Assembly: GCA_023014365.1 (NCBI GenBank)
Contig: JAEBUN010000018.1
Span: 806,001-870,000 of the forward strand
Direction: 5' to 3'
DNA from: Lepiota brunneoincarnata
Lineage: Eukaryota > Basidiomycota > Agaricomycetes > Agaricales > Agaricaceae
DNA length: 64,000 bases
Below are positions 22,707 to 34,373 of this stretch, in pieces (the first letter of the stretch is position 1; every line of letters begins with the position of its first letter). The translations under genes and the position numbers were made by a program. The notes below the pieces were generated by a model. It saw nothing but the letters and a program-made list of their open reading frames with translations, ran no database searches and was not told the origin of the DNA.

Positions 22707-22719
22707 GCAGATACACTCT
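22707..22719 (-). repeat. Right terminal inverted repeat of Harbinger element
   Basis: GCAGATACACTCT is the inverse of the left end with one mismatch. The following AAT (22720-22722) is the target-site duplicate, after which the array spacer sequence resumes exactly as at 12,912. Confidence 0.8.
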
Positions 22720-23198
22720 AATGAGAGAAAGCCAGCGACCCACCTTCGCTCATGATAGCTTTGGCTTGATCAACTGGCGAGCCCAGGTCCGCATGCTGAG
22801 TGGTACCAGAAGCGCTCAGATCCAGCCGGAAGACTTTGGGGTCTTCGGGTGAGTTCGTTCAACGCCTAATTGCGAGGCGTGGCCGGTATACATAACCGTT
22901 ACAGGAGCCCCGCAACAGTCGACTCGCCCGAACCATAGGGGTTGGCGAGGGCGATAGGCTCGTCTTGGTCGATAGGGGGTGTGTGCTCATTGTGATGGTG
23001 GATTTTCACCGGCACAACCAGCGTACAGACTGAACAGGACACTCTCGTAGACGGGAGGACGTTGAACACGAAGCAAGATCCTATCACAACATTCCATTTA
23101 GAGCATATTACCGGAAATAGCACGCACAGCAATTCTACACTTCTCGATTAAACCTGATCTTGGCACCCCTGCCGATAACACTAACGCAAACACTAACA
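22720..23198. other. Array spacer upstream of A copy 5 (resumed after transposon)
   Basis: This continues the block duplicated at 12912-13404, including the possible degenerate Walker A on the minus strand (~22960-22905, IALANPYGSGESTVAGLL), and ends in the conserved family A 5' flank. No intact gene is seen. Confidence 0.5.
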
Positions 23199-24762
23199 AT
23201 GCTTAACGAGATACCGAACGAAATTATCCTCAGGATTGTCGATCTGGTAAGTAAACCATGTTCAACCCAAACGCATGTTGGCTCATTTCCCTCAGATCCC
23301 CGCCCCTAGCCGTGTTGATTGTCTCCGCCACCTACGTCTCGTATCAAAGCGTTTCAATTCCATTATTTCTCCTGTTCTGTTCCCATCTGTGGCACTTATT
23401 CCGACGATCTGGCCTAGGCGCAAACATTGCGAGGCGATCACATCAATATTGAAGGCGGAAAAGACAACGGTTTTGGGAATTGTCAGGAACGCAGAGGTCC
23501 ATCTGGCGTCTCTATATGACCACGAAGAACAGCTCCCTTGGTTGATCTTGCTGGATCTGATGATCCCGGCAATGAGAAGCTTACACTCCCTCCAGTAAGC
23601 TAAATTTTGCAAAGCCGTCAGATAACTCAAGTAGCACAGATGGGAATACCACCCGTGCGAGGTCTTTGAACTTGACCGGGTCACCCGCTTCATTGATTCG
23701 GTGGGCTCAATACAAACCCTGAAGGAACTCACCATCACCATTTTCAACCATCCCACTCCCGAATTCTCGCTCGACCCAATTTCTAGCCTCAGTGCCCTTG
23801 TGGTGATCTGGCAAGCCTTTGAGTTACCAGGCCCCACATTGGTGTCCGAGATCTCGAGGCTCATAATGCGTTGCCCGAACCTCGAAAGCTTTGCTTTCAC
23901 GATACCACGACCTTGCCATCCTAAAGGGGAGATGACGTTGAAGGAGTTATTCGCCCCCCTTTCATTACTCCCCGCAGATGCGTGTCTAAAGCTCGAACGA
24001 CTCAAAGTGTGCGCTACCGTTGTCACGCCGGAAGATTTTCGGACACACCTCCGACATTTCCGTCACTTAAAAGCGTTGAAAATCACAGAAAGTCCCAGTC
24101 ACTCAGCAGCAAACCACCTCAGCGAAATTTTTTCCATTCTGCACAGTGAAAATATCTTCCTCAAAGATATTTGCATCGATGCCATCCACCCGCCTTCTAT
24201 CTTCAGCTACCTGCTATCATGTCCTGATATTGAGCGCTTGCGCCTTGTACCCCGGCACCCGCTCGACGACTCATCTCGACTCGTGGACAAGTTCTTTACT
24301 GCCGTGCTCCCTCACCACAAGCACTCGCTGAGATCGTTGAACGTCGGTGGAAATATTACGACGCAGTGGTCGCAGGTTTTGACCTACGAGCAGCTCAAAG
24401 GGGTAGAGGCGTGCCAAAACCTTCGGCACCTTTGCTGCTACATATCGATGACACTCGAGGACGTGGCCATGAGGAATTCGAAAGTATTGGTGAGATATCT
24501 GTACCACCTCACCGCATCATGACAATCTGAAAAAGCCTAGACGACTTGGCTGGAACTTGCTATGCGGCTACCTAAACTCAGAAAATTCAAGTGTCCCCCG
24601 ATCGTTCTCAAGGAAGTGTTTGTTTATGGGTCCTTTGAGATGTATGACTTGGTGGGTGACGATCCTGATCCTGACGTTCGGCAGTTTGTTACTCGAGTGG
24701 TCGAGCAGTTCAAACAAACTCATCAGGTAGACTTTGAGATTGATTCCATCTATAGGGAGTAG
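23199..24762 (+). CDS. Family A copy 5: F-box-like protein, four exons
   Basis: Exons 23199-23246, 23296-23594, 23640-24489 and 24541-24762 (48/299/850/222 nt, 472 aa). It matches copy 4 closely in exons 1-3 and encodes the same last-exon protein, but it diverges in exon 3 at several positions (TWSQVLTYEQLKGVEACQN-like against SRVPSYEQLKGVEACQS; CCYISMTLEDVAMRN against CCYVSVTPEDVTARN). A WEY at the start of exon 3 replaces the WDY of the other copies. It is followed 285 bp later by a family B copy on the opposite strand that has lost its frame, so here the A partner survives alone. Confidence 0.72.
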
Positions 24763-25047
24763 CCATCGCCAGGCTGATCGGGTATCTGTCGCTGTGCGCG
24801 TAGTTTATCAAGCGTGCAATGTTAATGCTTCGCTCTTCCTTCAATACGGTGTTTGGAAATGGCCAGTCAGCGAACATGGCCATAATGATTTCGAGCTCGG
24901 GGCTTCATTCGGCAAAGGCCAGAACCGAGTTTCCTGTTTCTATTTGGTTTGTGGGAGAAAGACAGAATGCCCATCTGATGCAACACAACTAACAAAGTTC
25001 AACGACGTTTACAGTCAATAGAATCCACATCATGACCATGTTACAGT

Positions 25048-26366
25048 CTACCTAGCAATCGAATGCGAGCGACCTCGGCGCCCAGCTCTGGGCATTGAAA
25101 ATGACCCATTGATGATGATGCCCCGCTGCTTCAAAACCGGGAAGGCATTTGTCAAAGGACCCGTGATCAAATCAGAATTCAAAGGTGTTGGGCCATATGC
25201 GCGTAAATTTATAGCCACATTAATTTCCTTCAATCTGATGAATCGGCCCGCACCAAACACTTCCTCCAGCATCCGTATGAAGGACCGAATATGGTGCGAA
25301 CGGTCCAAAAATGCTGCTGACCCTTTGGTAATGACTTGATATGAAAAGCTGAATCCAGCCAGCAGCTGAGGGGATGGCAAATTTTTGACAATGGATAGGA
25401 CGTATGTCCGGGCTGAATATGCGATGTCGTCCAGGGTTCCCCTATTAACCGTGAGATTGATTCTAAGATGCTGAATACCAGTGAGGCTCTGAAGGTCTTG
25501 CGGTGGAACGATACGCGTCCACGTATCCTCTGTTTGTTTCATTAGACGAATACATTCCGACACTAACTAGGATAACTCACTTGGTTGAACGACATCCAGC
25601 TGCAGCACCTTTACAGAGCTACCAAGTTTGCCCAGGAATCTCCCAACTCTGTCCGAATCGTAAGGTGGTAAGCTGAGAGGTGTCTCGCCGTAGTTAAGAG
25701 TGATTTCTTCAAGGTCTTTAAGGGAATGCTGGTCACTGTGATCGGATTCAATCATCCTCGTGAATGCATGGATCGTATTCATCCCGGAAACACGAGTGTG
25801 CTCAAGCGCGGAGTCTGGCTGGTCAGAATGATCGAAGCACTATGCGGGGCCGGGTTTTGAATATTCTCCAACTCCAGTACCTTGATGCCAGGCCCTCTGA
25901 GGAATACGGACATTGGGAAGTCCCTCGCAGAAGACACCGCGAGAACATCGAATGATGGACACCCGACAATGTTCAGGAATCCTTTGACAGCATCCTTCGG
26001 AAGGCGCTTCCACGAAAAACGAGCATGAATCACATTCATTGTCTTGACAGCAGAGAGGCTACGTAGGAGGCTGGCGAACCTGGGGTGGAAAGGGGGAGGC
26101 GGGAGCGTGTCGTTCATGTGGCGCTGAACGAGGAAAAGGTTTTGGACGTGTTTACCCAAATGAGCGTGGGCAGGGGTTGCAATGTTATACAGGCTGTTGT
26201 AGTGCAAGGGATCGACTCGGATGGTCTTGAAGAGTCTGGGCTGGCTGAGGTCTTTCCACCATCGGCACACAAGGCAATTGTTACGGAGGGCCCTGCTTCC
26301 ATGAGAATGACGAACAATTTCCTCATGGAGTTCAAGAGGGATGGTAGGAGAAGTTGGGGCTTCCAT
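25048..26366 (-). pseudogene. Family B copy 3, broken by a one-base deletion
   Basis: The layout is that of the intact B genes: exon 1 26366-25581, GTGAGT-ACAG intron, exon 2 25529-25048 (482 nt). Exon 1 is one base shorter than in copy 1 because a G is missing at about 25,790 (CCCGGAAACACGAG here, CCCAGAAAGCACGAG in the intact copies). The frame therefore ends at STLVFPG about three quarters through exon 1. The F-box and both splice sites are unchanged and the rest differs by substitutions only, so inactivation looks very recent. It might still make a truncated F-box protein of about 195 residues without the C-terminal part. Confidence 0.7.
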
Positions 26367-27636
26367 GGGGAGAAAGGAGGGAGAGGAGACTTGATGGTTG
26401 AGGTTGAGCGTTTCGTGCCTTGTACCGAACATGCATCAACTCACGCCATGTTGAAGTTCTAGTTCAGGGACAACATGTTGCGGTTGGTGCATGCCGAGAT
26501 ATCAACGTTACCAACTGGTACGTGGACTTCTAGCCTCACGTACTTGTGGGAAATCGGTTGCAAATGCCGGACACTGGACAGTGAGCTAGCGGTTTATCAT
26601 ACGAGCGGCGTGGTGGGCATGGTGGGCTACCGGAAATATGGGGTCGTTCCGAGCGCTGAAAGTACTCTTCTGAGTGCGAGGATGGTTGGACCTGACCTTG
26701 GCATTGGGGGTTTGAACTTTCATTATTGGTAACCATCATCCTGATACTGAAAATTGTCGCTGGCCAAACTCCTTGACCAACTGCCATGAAGTAATAGGCT
26801 AGCAGCAAGCTTTCACTGCCTGGCTCCCAAGCCCAGCAGGTGTGTAAGTGCCTTCGCCCCGGAGTCATCATGTTGTGATTCATGCTATAAAGCACCGTTG
26901 AGGGGTTCTTGGTCTCCACGCCCTATACATGCTCAAAGCACGTACACAGTCCGACCCACTCCCTGACGGTGAATGTGATGGGAGGTTGAGGTTAAATTCT
27001 TGAATATCAACAAGGCTCGGCCATTTAATGGAAATACTTGGAAGGATAACTCTCATGGGGCATGGTTCACTGACACCCTCAGCGGATTTCTTGTTGACGC
27101 AAGAGGCGCAGATCACTGACAGTTGACCATGGTCCATGTCAACGTATTGTCTCTTTACCTTTGGGAATGTGAATCCTCCAGTCAAGATGGCACCATCTCC
27201 TTCCAAATGCGCAGTTAAATAAGTGCGTCGTTCCTCCTTTGTTGCTTTCTCTGACAAAAAAAATATAGGTGGCGCAGAGACACCACGGAACCTCCCGCCA
27301 AACCCTGCCATGGGTATGGATGCGGGCACACGAAAAGCCCGGCTCGCCACATATTATCTGCTAGTTGGATTAGGGAGGGTCGTTCAAGAGCCCAAAGGAG
27401 CCGAGCACAAAAGCATTGGAATGCTGGTATTACATGCTCAAATCTACGCATTCATGGGCCTGTTATAATGGATGGCCTAACCCTATAAATTTCCTTAGCC
27501 TGGAATGTTTATAGATGTAGGAGGCAGGAGTGAAAAAAGCAGGATAAAGAGGAACGACAAGGAGATTGGAGTGGAAGGGAAAGGCTGCGAGAGAAATAAA
27601 GGACAACGTTCCATTGATCAAGTGTCCATCAAGGTA
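26367..27636. other. Spacer with a possible small minus-strand frame
   Basis: 26461-26795 is the B 5' flank and a segment shared with 34677-34970. About 26795-27610 is absent from the paralogous junction near 34,975, so it is a presence/absence segment of ~815 bp. It contains a minus-strand frame from ATG at 27311 to 26880 (143 codons, beginning MAGFGGRFRGVSAPP) with an unremarkable composition and four Cys. No family is recognised, no intron signals are convincing and no terminal repeats were found. Confidence 0.35.
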
Positions 27637-30149
27637 TTACACCATGTCTGTTCCTGTTCCCAAAGCAGACCTATGTTGCACTTCCTGCACCTCCTTTTCG
27701 CTCTCCTCACTCCTTTTGCGCTCGTCACTCCCCTTGTGGTCATGATCTTCACTTCCCTGGTGCTCCTCCTCGTGCTCCTCACGCGTATTGTGGTCCATAA
27801 GCTCCATAGCATTCTTGTGCTTTATGAGCTCCTCGAGCTCCCCTATCCTCCTCTCCATCCAACGCTTCCCGCGCTGGGCCCAATACTCATTAAATACTCC
27901 CCCCTTCTCCGCCCGTTCCACCAAAGACTTCAAGAGCATCATTTGCTGCGAAAGCGGCTCAAGCCGCCTATGCATACCAAGCCTCTCAAACAATCTCCCT
28001 CCTGCAACCTGCCACTGAAAAGCCTCCAAACCCTCCAGGATATAGTCAGGACGAAATCCTACTGGGTAAAATTTCCTCAGTTTACTGTCGGCATGCGTGT
28101 ATAGAGCTCGAAGGTTGACAGGTTCTGGTGTTTTTTGGATTTGCAGCGGCTCGGAAACATCGGCGGCAGAAATTCCCACTGCAGGAGACATTACCACAGC
28201 AGGGGCTTGCAGCAGTTCGGATATCTCCTCGTTGCTGTTGCCGTCCTTGCGCTTCTCTTCATTACGCTTCTCATTATTGCCACTGTCCCCATTATCCTGC
28301 TTCCCATTGTTACTGTTGTCTTTATGCGGCTCAATTGATCGCGTCAGCTCTCCCTGAATGATCCTCAAGATAAGGGCCGTTGCGTAGGCATCATGGTCCT
28401 GAAACTGCTCGGTGCCAATGAGAGGCTCTACACATCTCAGAAATTGAATTCTCAGCTCTGTATAGGGGATTGTTACCGGATGCAGCTTTGTCCACTGATG
28501 CGACTCACCTTGAGTTAGAGACTTGGCGTCTCGTAGACTTCCAATAGGACATTCAATAGCTTGGCCAACCTCATTCCCCTCCTTCGTCCTCCCTGACTCG
28601 GAACTTCCAAGCCAGGAGGAGAGTTTATCCATGACCGAGAAAGATTTGCCCTGTGCCGAGTTTTTGATCCGAATGTAAAGTTCAACCCGGAGATGAAGCA
28701 CCGTACGGTGGAGGGCTAAATTAGGAGCAACCAGGTATTGAAGCAGGAGAGCATTTCTGAAGTCCCTCTGCAACAGAGTGCACATCTTGGCTTCCTCGCA
28801 GGCAGCCAATAACAGCTTCTCCGGCAATGTGAGGTCCTTATCTAACAACTCCGTGAATGTCCTAACTTCCCAACGATCCATTGAAATCCCCTGGGATTCC
28901 TCAAGGCTAGTCTGGACAACGTGGGCAGCAGTCGGGTGCGAGCCAAGTGTCTCCAAAACAGATGTGAGTCCGCGAAGGAGATAATAGGAACATCTACTAG
29001 AACTCGAGGAGTGACCTTCTCGCAGTTCACGCCAAAGTTCGTCGTACCGTTGCCATTGAAAGTCTTTAAGAAGTTTGATCTTCTGTTTTTGCCTTGCCGA
29101 GAAAAATCTCAAGGGCATTTTCCAGTGGTCTCCTCTGCGCCGCAACAATGCGACTGGGAGGCTGTACAGCAAGATGACGGGGATAGTGAAGCAGCGTTGA
29201 ATCATCCAAGTCCAGGGGCTCTTGAATGGACATTGACGAATGGCCACTCGAGCCCGGCGCGGAAGGAGATAACAAGCTGTCGGTAGGATCACCGGCAATA
29301 ACACCACCAATGCCATAGCGGATACTGATACACCTCCGGCAATAATAACAGGGTGGGCAGTACGTTTGTTCACGTTCCAGAGGAGGTACACCAATCCAGT
29401 AGCAAAGAGAAGGAGTGCCACCTGGACCGCCATAATGAGAAGCGCCGGTATGAAAGGCACTCCCCATGCGAATAGCCCTTCAAGGCGGACCTGCCGAAGA
29501 GCAAGGGCATCGTGGCTGGGGGTGTATTTAGCGTCAGGGCAACGGAACGCGGAGAGCCACTGAAGGCAGAACGTCCCCATGATAACAGCGCTGAGGCTCA
29601 GAATCATGCTCAAGAACCAGAGCTGATTGACAAGAATTTCGTAGTCGTTTGGGGTAAATGAAGTGGGAACCGGGATGCTGCCCTGAGTGGCAGTGTTGTT
29701 GAGCAGGATGACAACTTGTGTGAGCAGGTTTGTCCCAGCTTGCGCAGGGTCTTCTCGCAGCCATTTGAACGACTCGATTGTGAAGGCGGTGACTATAGCA
29801 AGGAGCAAACCCGCCTATGAGGCGTAACCGAGTTGGAGTACAGAGACGCCCAAGACCGACGCGTGAGCTGCACTCACAATGACTAGGAGAGCACCAATCT
29901 CATCCTGGAGATTCTTGCAAAGATCGTCATCCCTCTTGTCTACGGTATCGTAGCAGTGTTTCCACACATCCTTGGGCAATTCCTTCTCGTCGACACTGAG
30001 GTAGAGGTATGAATCGTTATTGCTAGTCCATTTCCCCTGTGTCAGGGGATGAATTGAAGCCGGAACGGAAGATACTCAAGGAAAGTGACCTGCTGATTAA
30101 GTGGAATCTCTGAGCGGTTCCCAGTTGGGCGAGGGCGATTATTAAAATC
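27637..30149 (-). CDS. DUF6535 membrane protein, copy 1
   Basis: Minus-strand exons are 30149-30090, 30036-29878 and 29814-27637, with introns of 53 and 63 nt; a further 5' exon with the start codon was not resolved. The visible part is about 798 aa. The N-terminal region (WTSNNDSYLYLSVDEKELPK, DVWKHCYDTVDKRDDDLC) followed by LLVIAGLLLAIVTAFTIESF, NQLWFLSMILSLSAVIMGTF, a segment around PALLIMAVQVALLLFATG and one around SVSAMALVVLLPVILPTACY matches the DUF6535 pattern of fungal proteins: conserved Trp/Asp head, then four membrane helices. The ~500-residue rest is soluble, helical and charged, with an Asn/Glu/Lys-rich low-complexity stretch near NNGKQDNGDSGNNEKRNEEK. Function is unknown. A frameshifted direct duplicate lies at 35017. 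Confidence 0.7.
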
Positions 30150-31569
30150 CTAGAGCACATTGGCTCCAGGTACTTAACAAAGAATATATGGGAAGCGCTC
30201 ACTGTCTCCGTCCCTGACCTAATACGGGACTTAGAACCTTCCCTATGTCTCTAAATTGATGTTAGGAGAGGCCAAGCGTCTAGGTCTGGTAGGACGCACT
30301 TTGGGGATCATATAGGTCCGGGGCATTCAGTGCGACTCGACAGAGAACGAGAACGAGAACGGAGTGGCAATAGGAACGCCCAGAAGCCATTTTACTGTTG
30401 CTTCATCCTCAGCGCCGCTTCATTCCGAAGAAGCATTGAGCCACTAAGCCGCAGGCCACGGCAAGTGCTGTATCAAGCGCCATGAGTTGATAAGATCAGG
30501 CGCTCACCGGGTATTCGGCTGAGCACAGACCCTCTAGTGCTGGTGGTGTTACGATCATTTATCTTCGACAAACGGCAGGCTACGGTGGAATGCGAGAGGT
30601 CTTACGAGCATGGGCAGGGGTGTCAGGGCATGGGTGTACAGTAGTTACGAATCCTAACACCATCGAGTCCTCGACACGGGAAAAAAAAAGTACTACTAGA
30701 TCTGTCGGGACAGTCACAGGGTGTCGCACGGCTTGTCTCTGCAAGTTCGATAATAAGGCGTCAATCAATCCTGTCAATGCGGTTCAAGTACGTTGGGCCC
30801 GTCCTGGGCCGAGCATGATATAAGCCCCCCTCTCTCATCCTCTCATGGATAATATTTCACTCACAAATTACCCGAATATATAGATATGTTGAGTTTCCCC
30901 AAGTTTCAGGACTTACTGGAGCATCGAAGAATATTTGTCCTAACGTTTGATCTATCAGAAGTTCGGAACATCTAATCAGGCTGAGTATGCATAGAAGGTG
31001 GACTGGCTCGTGGCATCTTGAACGCATGCTACATATGTTGTCGAAAGAGGGCAAGCGCCCGGGGCGGGCGGTGCGTCATTGGCCCAACCAGTTATGCTGG
31101 ATCATGATCCTCTTGTGATCAGCTGATCAGGAGGAAAGCGCTGGTAGTGTCGCCCACTGAAACGCCCATAGCAGAGATTGGTGATCAGCGGAGCGCTCGC
31201 GGCTCTGAAGCATCATCTTCGACTTCTAGGCCCAATCCAAGAGGCGCGAGGGGAAAGTTTTGGCTCTACTGCGGGATGTGTGAGAGGCCGAATGTGATGG
31301 AACAGGATGTGTTATAGTAGGGGGTGTGTGCCCAGTGCGATCATGGATTTTCACCAGGGATTAGAAGCACAAACAGCGTACGGACAGAACGGGGCTCTCG
31401 TGGACAGAAGGACGGTGAACACGAGGCCAGACCCTATCACAGAACTCCTAAATTTAGAGAATATTGCAGAAATAGCATGCACAGGAATTCTATACTTCTC
31501 GACTAAACGTATGTCTGACCTGATCTTGACACCGTTTCCGATAACAGCCACTCGATCCTAACGCTACCG
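30150..31569. other. Upstream region of DUF6535 copy 1 and array repeat
   Basis: 30150-30340 probably holds further 5' exons of the DUF6535 gene: GTGAGC...CTAG on the minus strand at 30202-30150 looks like an intron. 30290-30800 is a repeat also found near 33390-33720 and 37690-38160 (markers GCACTTTGGGGATCATATAGG, CATTCAGTGCGACTCGACA, AAGTGCTGTATCAAGCGCCATGAG). About 31130-31280 is a poor relic of the family G tail. 31280-31569 is the 5' flank of A copy 6. No intact gene is seen. Confidence 0.45.
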
Positions 31570-33130
31570 ATGCTTGACAGGGTACCAAACGAAATTATTC
31601 TCAGGATCGTCGATCTGGTAAGTGAACCGTGTTCATCCCGAGCCTGCATTGGCTCATTTCCCCCAGATCCCCGCCTCCAGCCGTGTTGATTGTCTCTGCC
31701 ACTTACGCCTCGTATCAAAGCGATTCAATTCCATCATTTCCCCCGCTCTGTTCCCAACTGTGACGCTTAACCCAAAATTCAGGCCTACACCTATAAATTG
31801 CGAGGCGATCACATCAATATTGAGGGCGGGCAAGACAACGGTTTTCGAAAGTGTCAGGCACGCAGAGATCTATCTGACGTCTATGTATGAGCACGAAGAA
31901 CAGCTCCCTTGGTTGGCCCTGCTGGATTTGTTGATCCCGACAATGAAAAACTTATGCTCCCTCCGGTAAGTCAACTGTTGCAAAGACATCAGGTAACTCA
32001 ATTGGCACAGATGGAACTACCAGCCCTGCAAGGCCAATGCACTTGACCGGATCACCCGCTTCGTTGGCTCGCTGGGTTCAATACAAACCCTGAAGGAACT
32101 CGTCATCACGATTTTCGACCATCCCGCTCCTGAATTCTCACTTGAACCACTTTCTCATCTTAGTGCCCTTGTGGTGATCTGGAGCAACGTCGAGTTACCA
32201 TGCCCCACATTATTATCAGAGATTGCGAGGCTCATAATCCGTTGTCCTGACCTTGAAAGCTTCGCTTTCACAGTAGCACGACCTTATCGCCCTGAAGGAG
32301 GAATGGCACTGAAGGATTTATTCGCGCCCCTTTCATTACTCCCTGCAGATGCTTGTCTAAAGCTCAAACGGCTCAAACTGTGCGCTATCATCGTCACACC
32401 GGAAGATTTTCGAACACATCTCCGACATTTCCGTCACTTGAAAGCACTGAAAATCAGAAGAAGTCCCAGTCCCTCAGCAACAAACCACCTTGGCGGGATT
32501 TTTGCCGTTCTGCAGAGTGAGAATATCTTCCTCAAAGATATTTGCATCGACATCATCCACCCACCTCCTATCTTCAGCTACCTGCTATCATGCTCTGACA
32601 TTGAACGCTTGCGCCTCGTACCCCGGCACCCACTCGACAACTCGCATCAACTTGTTGACAAGTTCTTTAATGCTGTGCTCCCTCACTGCAAGCACTCGCT
32701 GAGATCGTTGAAAGTCGGTACAAATATTCCAACAAAGTGGTCGCGGGTTTCGAGCTACGAACAACTCGAAGGGGTAGAGGCTTGCCAATCTCTTCGGCAG
32801 GTTTGCTGCTACATGTCGGTGACACCCGGGGACGTGGCCGCGAGGAATTCAAAAGTTCTGGTGGGATATTTTCATCATCTCGCGGTATCGTGACAATCTA
32901 ACAAAGACTAGACGGATTGGTTGGAACTTGCTATGCGGCTCCCTAAACTCCGGAAATTCAAGTGTCCTCCGATCGTTCTCAGGAAAATATCGGGTGATGG
33001 ATCCCTCGAGATTTATGAACCGTTGTATCACAATCCTGCTGAAATTCTGCAGTTTGCTATTCTAGAGGTTGAGCGATTCGAACTAACTCATCGAGTGGAC
33101 TTTGAGATTATTTCCAGTCGTAGGGGGTAG
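31570..33130 (+). CDS. Family A copy 6: F-box-like protein, four exons
   Basis: Exons 31570-31617, 31667-31965, 32011-32860 and 32912-33130 (48/299/850/219 nt) give 471 aa; one codon is missing from exon 4 (YHNPAEILQ replaces DHDPDPEVRQ). It is the most divergent intact copy, starting MLDRVPNEIILRIVDL and reading ISPALFPTVTLNPKFRPTPI after the F-box. Acceptor 1 is CCCAG and the third donor is GTGGGA. The loss is exactly three bases and nothing else breaks the frame, which supports continued selection. No family B gene follows; instead its 3' flank joins the DUF6535-associated repeat at ~33,390. Confidence 0.7.
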
Positions 33131-34373
33131 TCATTGTTAGGCTAATCCGAGTATCTGTTGCTACGCACATAGCCTATCAGGCGCGCGGTAGTGAGGCTTT
33201 TGCCCCTCCTTCCACACGGTGTTTGAAAATAGTCAGTTAGCAAACATGACCCGAATCGCCTTAATGATTTCGAGCTCGGGGCTTCATGCAGCAGAGGCTG
33301 GAACCAAGTTTCCCTTCTCTTTCTGGTTTGTGGGAATCGCCTGTGGGGGACCAACCTTGGTCTTCTGGTGCCTAGTTCTCGAGCTATGACCGGAAGCTAT
33401 GTAAGTAGCCCTTATATTAGTGGCTTCGTCCTCGAATGCAGCTTCATTCCCGAAGAAGGGTTGAACTGTTGCGTCACGGCAAGCGCTCATGGGCGACGAG
33501 ATCAGGCGCAGACCAGGTGTCGCCTGAGACAGCCCTTCTACGTGCTATGGTGTGCAGTGATTGAGATTCTCAACACTATCAAGTCCTCGGCACGGGAGGA
33601 AACGAATGTCCTACTGGACTTGTTCAGCCAGTCACAGGCTGTCGCGCGGCTTGCCTCCACTGTCCTGCAAGTCCGATCATAAGACGTCAATCAATCCTTG
33701 TGTGCTTGTCAATGCGGCTCAAACCCGTATCGTGACACCTTGCGCCCTGCTAGTTGCAATGAGTTATAATCTCTATAGCCCTCTTGCGTCAGCCGATCAG
33801 GGGGAAGCGTTGGAATATCCTCCAGTGAAATGCCCGTAGCAGTGATCAGCTGAGCACTCGTGGCTCTAAAACATTGTGTTCAACCTCCAAGCCCAATCCG
33901 AGAATAGGCATGCGGGGAAAGTTTTGGCGCTCCTGCCCAGTGAGATTGCACATCTCGCTTTCCACATGGCCCTGAAGCCGACGACCAGCTGTTCCAGTGA
34001 TCTCCTTGGCTATTTATCGTTGGATTGCTGAACCGTGTATTTTCGAGCAAATAACTCGTGCAATGGCAAGATCTCCCGTCGGGGGGGAGAGAGTATTTGA
34101 ATGCTCCGAGTCGGCGCCGAGATGTTATCACGAGTGTATATGTCATAGTGCGTGCCGCAGAGTTGAAAATAACTGCTGCGGGGTGAGCGCCTGAATAAAT
34201 TAATTAGTCTGTCACTAGATGGCCAAAAACGGGCGCGAACTGGAGGCTTGATCGTAGATTCCTTTAGAGGATATGACCAGCAATAGCACGCACAAGAATT
34301 CTCGACTTCTCGATTAAACATATGTATGTTTGATGCCACTGTTGATAACAACCACTTGATTCTAATGCCAGCG
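33131..34373. repeat. A 3' flank, DUF6535-associated repeat, G relic and A 5' flank
   Basis: 33131-33385 is the family A 3' flank. 33390-33720 is the repeat that also lies upstream of both DUF6535 genes. About 33780-34060 matches the last exon and 3' end of family G with heavy decay (markers GAGCACTCGTGGCTCTAAAAC, CTATTTATCGTTGGATTG, AACCGTGTATTT). 34260-34373 is the conserved family A 5' flank. No open gene is seen. Confidence 0.5.

Larger units (their letters stand above)
20192..22719. mobile_element. PIF/Harbinger-type DNA transposon, 2,528 bp, probably dead
   Basis: Both ends are defined by terminal inverted repeats and by an empty site. The left end starts AGAATGTATCTGC (20192-20204) and the right end is its inverse with one mismatch, GCAGATACACTCT (22707-22719). 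The element is flanked by AAT on both sides (20189-20191, 22720-22722), while the paralogous spacer at 12901-12920 has TGAGCACTAATGAGAGAAAG uninterrupted with a single AAT. Inside are the two genes expected of this superfamily, convergently arranged: a SANT/Myb-like accessory gene on + and a DDE transposase on -. The transposase frame carries a stop and at least two shifts, so the copy cannot move by itself. Confidence 0.85.

Noticed and set aside
28097..28361. Plus-strand open frames inside the DUF6535 gene
   Set aside because: They lie opposite the Asn/Glu/Lys-rich stretch, are hydrophobic by complement and lack introns or conservation in the paralogue at 35.5 kb.
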